Source of the DNA: an uncultured Clostridiaceae bacterium
GTDB taxonomy: Bacteria; Bacillota; Clostridia; TANB77; CAG-508
Assembly (NCBI GenBank): GCA_958402495.1
Contig: CATXTS010000066.1
Coordinates: 1 to 10,565, forward strand
DNA: 10,565 nt
Reading direction: 5' to 3'
Shown: positions 6,624 through 10,565 of the stretch, piece after piece
Layout: every line of letters begins with the position of its first letter
Position numbering within the stretch: position 1 is the stretch's first letter
The notes under the pieces: model-generated
Seen by the model: only the letters and a program-made list of their open reading frames with translations
Database searches by the model: none
Told to the model about the DNA's origin: nothing
Position numbers and translations under genes: made by a program

Positions 6624-7160
6624 TTATACATATCTTTCTAGAATTTTTTCTAAGAAGTTCCATACCCCTGTTTTTTCAGTTATTCCCTCATAATGATTTG
6701 AAATTCTTTTTAATAGTTCTTCTTTTGAAAAATATTTTATTTCTGATACCTCTTCTTGTTGTACGTTTATATCTGAAATATCTATCGTTTTTGTAATCAA
6801 ATAACATTCATTATAATGCTTATTAATAATATCTCCTTGCTCATTTATAGAAGTAGAACCAACTAAATATTTAATATCCTCATCATTAATATCAATTCCT
6901 AATTCTTCTTTAACTTCTCTAATTAACGCCTGTCTTCCAAATTCTCCTGCCTCTACATGACCACCAACCGTTACATCCCATAAATCTGGCCATAACCTTT
7001 TATTCTTGCTTCTTTTTTGTAATAATATATTTCCATTTTCATCTATAATAAAAGCATATACTGCTCTATGCCATAAGCCTTTCTTATGACATTCTTTTCT
7101 AGTAGCAACTTCTCCAGTAAATTCTCCTAATTCGTTTAGTACATCCAATTTTTCTTCCAT
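6624..7160 (-). CDS. Nudix hydrolase
   Basis: This 178-residue protein has a perfect Nudix box at residues 67-89: Gly67, Glu73, then Arg81-Glu82-Val83-Lys84-Glu85-Glu86-Leu87-Gly88-Ile89. The glutamates bind the divalent metals that attack a nucleoside-diphosphate-linked substrate. The N-terminus (LDVLNELGEFTG ... HRAVYAFI ... NGNILLQKRS) resembles the branch related to isopentenyl-diphosphate isomerase and YfcD-like hydrolases, with LWPDLWDVTVGGH directly before the box. The start at 7160 has a strong AGGAGGATATT site and lies 15 bp after the PgeF stop. It is the last gene of the MBL-PgeF-Nudix operon. Substrate cannot be assigned; true isomerase activity seems unlikely without a mevalonate-pathway context. 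Confidence 0.93.
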   Translation of the reverse strand: MEEKLDVLNELGEFTGEVATRKECHKKGLWHRAVYAFIIDENGNILLQKRSKNKRLWPDLWDVTVGGHVEAGEFGRQALIREVKEELGIDINDEDIKYLVGSTSINEQGDIINKHYNECYLITKTIDISDINVQQEEVSEIKYFSKEELLKRISNHYEGITEKTGVWNFLEKILERYV

Positions 7161-7175
7161 AATATCCTCCTATTT

Positions 7176-7967
7176 CTATGCTCTCATACCAATAATAGCT
7201 GTATTTCTCCCAGCATTTTGCCTATCTACACGATAAGAATGAAATAAATCACTATGGCAAACCGTACAAATACCACAATCTATTATATTTTCTTCTTGTA
7301 AACCTAACTGTAATAACAATTCTATATTTAATAAAGTCGTATCTATATGATATTTCTGTTTTCCTTCTTCTATTCTTCCCTTTTCAATAGCCTTATCTAG
7401 ACATTTACTATCTAAAAAAGCTTGCTCAAAAATAGTTTTAACATCCTCATGTACTTCAAAATGACATTTTCCTATATGGGGTCCTATACAACAAATTAAT
7501 TCTTTTGGATTTGTATCATAAGTTTCTTGCATTTTTATAACGGCTTCTTTTGCTATTTTTTGTACGGTTCCTTTCCAGCCTGAATGAATATCTCCTATGG
7601 CATTATGAATAGGGTCATATAAAAATAGAGGTGTACAATCTGCAAAACGAAGTGAAAGAGAAATCCCCTGTTTATTCGTAATCAATCCATCTATCTTAGT
7701 AAAAACCTGCTTTGTATTTTCTACTGGTTCCACTAAAGCACTATGTATTTGTTCTTTTATGCTGACCAAATTTTCTGGCTGAATCTCTAATGCCTCGCAA
7801 AGTTCTCTATAATTACTACCATTATCTACCGTATAATCTTTATGATTACTTTTTAAAGTATAGGCATGTATGATTTTATCTTCATAAGCTAATAATTTAT
7901 AAAATTGTAAATAAGAAATATCCCCTTTTGTTGTAATCTTTATTTTATCATTCTTTAAAATAGACAT
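7176..7967 (-). CDS. pgeF: PgeF / YfiH-family (laccase-domain, LACC1-like) protein
   Basis: This 263-residue protein belongs to the DUF152/YfiH family. Members have been described as peptidoglycan editing factor PgeF and as purine-nucleoside-processing enzymes related to LACC1; the old polyphenol oxidase label is doubtful. The likely zinc and catalytic residues are visible: His75 in QIHSALV, Cys111 in RFADCTPLFLYD and His128 in DIHSGWKGT, followed by CIGPHIGKCHFEV and the C-terminal HSYRVDRQNAGR. I place the start at 7967 (MSILKND) and not at the in-frame ATG at 7997, because AGGAGG lies just before 7967 while nothing like a ribosome site precedes 7997. This gives a 14-bp gap to the MBL gene instead of an overlap. 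Next gene is the Nudix hydrolase, 15 bp away. All key residues are intact. Confidence 0.93.
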   Translation of the reverse strand: MSILKNDKIKITTKGDISYLQFYKLLAYEDKIIHAYTLKSNHKDYTVDNGSNYRELCEALEIQPENLVSIKEQIHSALVEPVENTKQVFTKIDGLITNKQGISLSLRFADCTPLFLYDPIHNAIGDIHSGWKGTVQKIAKEAVIKMQETYDTNPKELICCIGPHIGKCHFEVHEDVKTIFEQAFLDSKCLDKAIEKGRIEEGKQKYHIDTTLLNIELLLQLGLQEENIIDCGICTVCHSDLFHSYRVDRQNAGRNTAIIGMRA

Positions 7968-7971
7968 ATAA

Positions 7972-7977
7972 CCTCCT
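7972..7977 (-). promoter_or_regulatory. Ribosome binding site deciding the PgeF start
   Basis: A perfect AGGAGG lies 4 nt before the ATG at 7967 and downstream of the alternative ATG at 7997. It sits just past the MBL stop codon, so it can only serve the shorter start. Confidence 0.85.
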
Positions 7978-7981
7978 AATT

Positions 7982-8860
7982 TTAAATGCTTCTCCATAAC
8001 AGCTGATTATCTTGAACTTCTATAACTAATTTTTCTTCTTCTTTTAAATAGGTTAAATAGGAACGAATCGTACTACCTACTAATACATATTGTGTTATAT
8101 TCATATGCAACGCATAATGGTCAAATACTTGTTTTAGTATAGTTTCAAAAGTCATTGGCAACTTACAAACTTCCATGATATAACTTACAATTTCCATAAC
8201 TTTTGCTCTATTTTTCTCTACTAATGCATGTATATTTACTTGTGGCTCTGCATGAGAAGGCACAAACCATTTTCCCTCTAAGCTATCTACTTTTTCTAAA
8301 GATTCTAAGTAAGTTTTGATATCATATAGGAAAAATACATGATACTTCTCCATTGTTTCTTGACTTGCTACACTATCTCCCAAAAACCAAACATCATCTT
8401 TTGTTCGAATTCCTACCATAGAAAAGGTATGACCATTTAATGGTAACATTTCTAACCCCTCTGGCAATAAGTCTGGTGTTAATGGCTCAACATGGCTTTT
8501 ACTTGCTAACAAAAACTTATTTTTTAATTCTTTACATGGATATCCTCCATATAAAAAAGATGGCTCTAAAACAGGATATCGAACAAAAGCCTCATCTATT
8601 CCATATGTATAAACTGGGCAAGAAAAATATTCTTGTAGATATTGATTTGCTCCAATATGGTCTGCATGAGAATGTGTATTAATAATCATCTTTAAATTCC
8701 ACTGGTTTTCTTCTAAAATCCTTCGTACCTTTTTACCGGCCTCTTTATCATTACCACTATCTATGATACACACTTCATTCTTCGTTATTTTATAAATACC
8801 AATTCTAGTAGGGCAATCTATATAATATGTATTTTCTCCTAGTCTTTTTAATTCATACAT
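7982..8860 (-). CDS. MBL-fold (metallo-beta-lactamase superfamily) metallo-hydrolase
   Basis: This 292-residue protein carries the full dinuclear zinc set: THSHADHIG (His63, His65, Asp67, His68), His144 in NGHT, Asp162 in GDS, and His203 in PSHAEP. The MBL core covers about residues 1-215; the remaining 75 residues look helical and may form a small winged-helix-like or substrate-shaping domain, as in glyoxalase II-like and RNase-unrelated MBL hydrolases. No signal peptide is seen, so it should act in the cytoplasm. The start at 8860 follows AAGGAGAT. It is the first gene of the operon with pgeF and the Nudix hydrolase, driven by the promoter at 8887-8915. Substrate is unknown; thioester hydrolysis is one option for this architecture. 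Confidence 0.92.
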   Translation of the reverse strand: MYELKRLGENTYYIDCPTRIGIYKITKNEVCIIDSGNDKEAGKKVRRILEENQWNLKMIINTHSHADHIGANQYLQEYFSCPVYTYGIDEAFVRYPVLEPSFLYGGYPCKELKNKFLLASKSHVEPLTPDLLPEGLEMLPLNGHTFSMVGIRTKDDVWFLGDSVASQETMEKYHVFFLYDIKTYLESLEKVDSLEGKWFVPSHAEPQVNIHALVEKNRAKVMEIVSYIMEVCKLPMTFETILKQVFDHYALHMNITQYVLVGSTIRSYLTYLKEEEKLVIEVQDNQLLWRSI

Positions 8861-8886
8861 GATGCTATCTCCTTGTTTTTACGGTT

Positions 8887-8915
8887 ATTCTAACACATTA
8901 TTTCTCTCCTGTCTA
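8887..8915 (-). promoter_or_regulatory. SigA-type promoter with extended -10 for the MBL-pgeF-Nudix operon
   Basis: On the minus strand there is TAGACA (8910-8915), a 17-nt spacer and TAGAAT (8887-8892) with TGT directly before it. The predicted start near 8880 is about 20 nt before the MBL ATG. Confidence 0.65.
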
Positions 8916-8941
8916 CTTTCTATACTTTTCCAAAAAATTAT

Positions 8942-8967
8942 CTTTCTACTTATCATTATGTAGAAAG
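8942..8967. repeat. Short inverted repeat upstream of the MBL operon promoter
   Basis: CTTTCTAC (8942-8949) and GTAGAAAG (8960-8967) form a perfect 8-bp inverted repeat with a 10-nt spacer. It lies about 27 bp upstream of the -35, and a related ACTTTCTA occurs at 8915-8922 next to the -35. It may be a regulator site; no T tract makes it a terminator. Confidence 0.35.
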
Positions 8968-9024
8968 TCTCCGTGTCATCAAGCAATTTTAATTTTATAT
9001 TGTTATAATTTCCTAGAAAAGAAC

Positions 9025-9066
9025 AAAAGAAACTAGTTTACTTCAACTTCTAAACTAATTTCTTTT
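9025..9066 (-). terminator. Intrinsic terminator of the right pilin/CLec gene
   Basis: On the minus strand AAAAGAAATTAGTTTA pairs with TAAACTAGTTTCTTTT over 16 positions (one wobble) around a 10-nt loop, followed by T-rich GTTCTTTTC. It begins 14 nt after the stop codon at 9081-9083. Confidence 0.8.
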
Positions 9067-9080
9067 CAATCTTTTTATTC

Positions 9081-10139
9081 TTAAGATATAACTAGTACTA
9101 CACGGAATCCATCATTGTAGGCACTACCGCCATAGGCACGATTGAAATAGAAAAGTCCGGCACCTGAACTCCCCCATAAATTGCCACCACGAACCAAGAA
9201 CGGACCGTGCAAACCTGGGTAATACGAATAGTCACCATACCACGAGTTATTTCCAGTTCCAATTGTAGATGTCTCTCGGATACCATCACCATAAATAAAT
9301 GTATTCTTTTTATAATTATTTGTGCTTGCTATATTTAAATTTGTATCATTATTAACGATTTCTGTATTATCCGTATTGCTATCAAATGGATAAACTGTTG
9401 TATATTTAGTACTTGCTGTTTTTAATATATTTCCATCATAAGTAATACTATTACCATATGTTTTTAGATAGTTATTTCCATTTGCAACATAAGCAGCTGT
9501 TCTCTCCCAAGTTCCTCCACTTAAATCATAAATTCCATAAATAGTTCCTGTACTACTTGCACTACAACCATTCAATTGGTCCCAAGTGTATACACCATTA
9601 TTGTCTGTATTTCCTATAGTTCCTTTGATGTTTTCCATAGTTTTAATAGTTTCTTCTGCTGTTGTAGAAGCTGTTGTACAACCAGTTACAGCATACAAGC
9701 TATCAACACCTGATTTCCCTGCTGTATTTGTTCTTTTCGCTCCTCCACTATTTAAACTAATATTATTGACTGTAATATTTACTCCATCTAGGCCATATTG
9801 ACTTTGACTTAAATAAGCTACAGCACCCCATTCACTATTCTTCATTAAATGAGAGTCTGCACTTTCTGTTAAACCATAAATATTTCCACCTTCCGTCATT
9901 GCCTTTGCTATGTTAAAAGCATCATTATGATTAATATAATTCATACTATAAGTTACTGGTTGAAATGTTGGATATTTGATAGCTGTTTTCGTACTTCCAT
10001 AAATTCCATCTAACCAGTTACGAGCACTTTGAGTAGAATCTACTTCTGTTCCTGCTTCTATAGCTCTTACCACCCCAATACTTTGACTATAGCTTATACT
10101 ACTTGCTTTAACTGGAGCAGAATTGTTCCCGACTTGCAT
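9081..10139 (-). CDS. Prepilin/CLec paralogue (copy 2), C-terminal frame after a frameshift
   Basis: This 352-residue frame is the downstream part of a gene broken by a one-base insertion; it is not an independent gene with a convincing start. Its ATG at 10139 lies inside the codons for the conserved AGYAS segment and has only a weak GCAGG upstream. From NNSAPVKASS it follows copy 1 closely (NWLDGIYGSTKTAIKYPTFQ, VTYSMNYI). Beyond copy 1's visible part it continues with MKNSEWGAVAYLSQSQYG, the FGE-like motif GIYDLSGGTWERTA (near residue 205), and ends with SWYGDYSYY, FLVRGG, GSSGAGLFYF and GFRVVLVIS. This order matches FGE/C-type-lectin-fold proteins, including known targets of DGRs in Firmicutes. 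The FGE copper or metal-site cysteines are not obvious, so a binding role is likelier than an enzyme. It ends at its own terminator. Confidence 0.8.
   Translation of the reverse strand: MQVGNNSAPVKASSISYSQSIGVVRAIEAGTEVDSTQSARNWLDGIYGSTKTAIKYPTFQPVTYSMNYINHNDAFNIAKAMTEGGNIYGLTESADSHLMKNSEWGAVAYLSQSQYGLDGVNITVNNISLNSGGAKRTNTAGKSGVDSLYAVTGCTTASTTAEETIKTMENIKGTIGNTDNNGVYTWDQLNGCSASSTGTIYGIYDLSGGTWERTAAYVANGNNYLKTYGNSITYDGNILKTASTKYTTVYPFDSNTDNTEIVNNDTNLNIASTNNYKKNTFIYGDGIRETSTIGTGNNSWYGDYSYYPGLHGPFLVRGGNLWGSSGAGLFYFNRAYGGSAYNDGFRVVLVIS
9102..9245 (-). other. Candidate DGR-type variable region of the CLec domain
   Basis: These 48 codons, from SWYGDY to GFR, lie at the extreme C-terminus of copy 2. 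The fixed framework RGG-x3-GS-x-AG-x-F-x-F-x4-G-x-A-x3-GFR resembles the variable-region scaffold of FGE/CLec-type DGR targets. Many codons at scaffold-variable positions are explainable as AAY with altered adenines (CGT, GCC, TAT, GGT, AGT, GAT, TAC). By my count 69 of 140 bases at 9101-9240 are G or C, against 11 of 60 at 9301-9360. No template repeat or reverse transcriptase is in the window, so the variable-region call is inference. Confidence 0.45.
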
Positions 10140-10565
10140 AACCTGCGTCGAACTTTGCTACCCATATGCCTGTTAGTTCTTTATCCCATCCACCATTTCT
10201 ATATCCAATGTTTGTTTCATCAGTAAAGGCTGGATGTACAGTATACCCCGTTTTTGTATCGATTTCTTCATTTACACTTGTACAACGCTTCGCTGTTTGA
10301 ATTTGTCCACTTTCATCATAATAGTTATCCGTTGTTCCAATTAAAAATTTTATATCAAAAGTTTGATTTACTTCATTTACTTTATATGCATATCTTGGTA
10401 TCCACACCCACATACTTCCATCTTCTGTTTGGCTATTGGCCCATTTTTTTTCTTTATAATCATACCATTCAGACTCCTCTGTACTACTTTGTCTAACTTC
10501 TCCTTTGCTACTTTCTGTTGGGTCTGTAAATTTAATCGCTTTCATTCCTGTTGTCAAAACTGGTT
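9933..10565. repeat. Right member of the long direct repeat (pilin/CLec gene body)
   Basis: This matches 1-632 in the same orientation, collinear apart from the one extra base near 10128-10131. It probably continues past the right edge toward the prepilin leader of copy 2. Confidence 0.85.
10108..10565 (-). CDS. Prepilin/CLec paralogue (copy 2), N-terminal frame, open at right edge and frameshifted
   Basis: The frame enters from the right edge and holds about 151 codons before a TAA at 10108-10110. Its segments VLTTGMKAIKF, DGSMWVWIPRYAYK, FDIKFLIGTTDNYYDE and GGWDKELTGIWVAKF match copy 1 residues about 80-220. The true start and the prepilin leader should lie beyond the window; TTG at 10557 and later ATG codons are internal. 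After FDAGYAS the frame departs from copy 1 (CGG GAA CAA TTC) and stops within 8 codons, while the next frame resumes the homology at GNNSAP. Comparison with copy 1 puts one extra base in the run complementary to 10128-10131. Unless the sequence is wrong or frameshifting is programmed, the full surface protein is not made and this product would be a membrane-anchored stump. Confidence 0.78.
   Translation of the reverse strand, partial: PVLTTGMKAIKFTDPTESSKGEVRQSSTEESEWYDYKEKKWANSQTEDGSMWVWIPRYAYKVNEVNQTFDIKFLIGTTDNYYDESGQIQTAKRCTSVNEEIDTKTGYTVHPAFTDETNIGYRNGGWDKELTGIWVAKFDAGYASREQFCSS

Noticed and set aside
7968..7997. Longer PgeF start at 7997
   Set aside because: There is no ribosome site before it and it would overlap the MBL gene, whereas AGGAGG directly precedes 7967.
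1226..8860. The interval between the two pilin genes as a mobile element cargo
   Set aside because: There is no integrase, transposase, att-like short repeat or tRNA edge, and the genes are ordinary chromosomal families.
5588..9080. DGR template repeat or reverse transcriptase inside the window
   Set aside because: I looked in the spacers on both strands for a second copy of the RGG...GFR coding stretch and for a YxDD-type protein and found neither.
9098..9292. Alternate minus-strand frame over the CLec C-terminus
   Set aside because: It is an out-of-frame reading of the GC-richer variable-region-like end; the CLec frame carries the conserved scaffold.
1..10565. Reassigned genetic code, since no intact gene ends in TGA
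   Set aside because: Tryptophan positions use TGG and no conserved position shows an in-frame TGA; preference for TAA is expected in AT-rich genomes.

Overview
The window is AT-rich DNA that looks like a low-GC Firmicute, most likely a Clostridia-type bacterium. The signs are strong AGGAGG-type ribosome binding sites, SigA-like promoters, intrinsic hairpin terminators, only TAA or TAG stops on the intact genes, and a Clostridia-style prepilin leader. I see no tRNA, rRNA, CRISPR array, transposase, integrase or reverse transcriptase.

Layout. Both edges cut through copies of one gene family, read on the minus strand: a prepilin-like N-terminus followed by a large C-terminal domain resembling the formylglycine-generating-enzyme/C-type-lectin fold (FGE/CLec). 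The left copy (1-876) has its start and promoter but runs off the left edge. The right copy (9081 to the right edge) has its C-terminus and terminator but runs off the right edge, and a one-base insertion near 10128-10131 splits it into two overlapping frames. The shared parts are collinear, so the window spans almost one full 9.93 kb direct-repeat period. Joined together, the two copies imply a protein of about 575 residues.

Between them, 1226-2323 (+) encodes an unrecognised HExxH metallopeptidase-like protein divergent from the left pilin gene. It ends at a terminator facing that of an iron-sulfur flavoprotein of the GltD type (2476-3750, minus), which has its own promoter. Upstream lies a likely minus-strand operon: a zinc-ribbon gene broken by an early stop (5384-5587), an S66 LD-carboxypeptidase/MccF-like peptidase (4446-5357) and a family 4 uracil-DNA glycosylase (3845-4399). 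A solitary HD-domain protein (5865-6491, +) follows with its own promoter and a strong terminator. A second minus-strand operon comes next: MBL-fold hydrolase (7982-8860), PgeF (7176-7967) and Nudix hydrolase (6624-7160). These look like ordinary chromosomal metabolism, repair and cell-wall genes.

The most unusual part is the pilin/CLec pair. The last ~50 residues of the right copy match the architecture of variable regions of diversity-generating retroelement (DGR) targets, and that stretch is about 49% GC beside very AT-rich sequence. No template repeat or reverse transcriptase is visible here, so the DGR link is inference. The left copy is driven by a perfect-consensus promoter with a perfect 15-bp palindrome at the expected transcription start, which suggests tight control of this surface protein.
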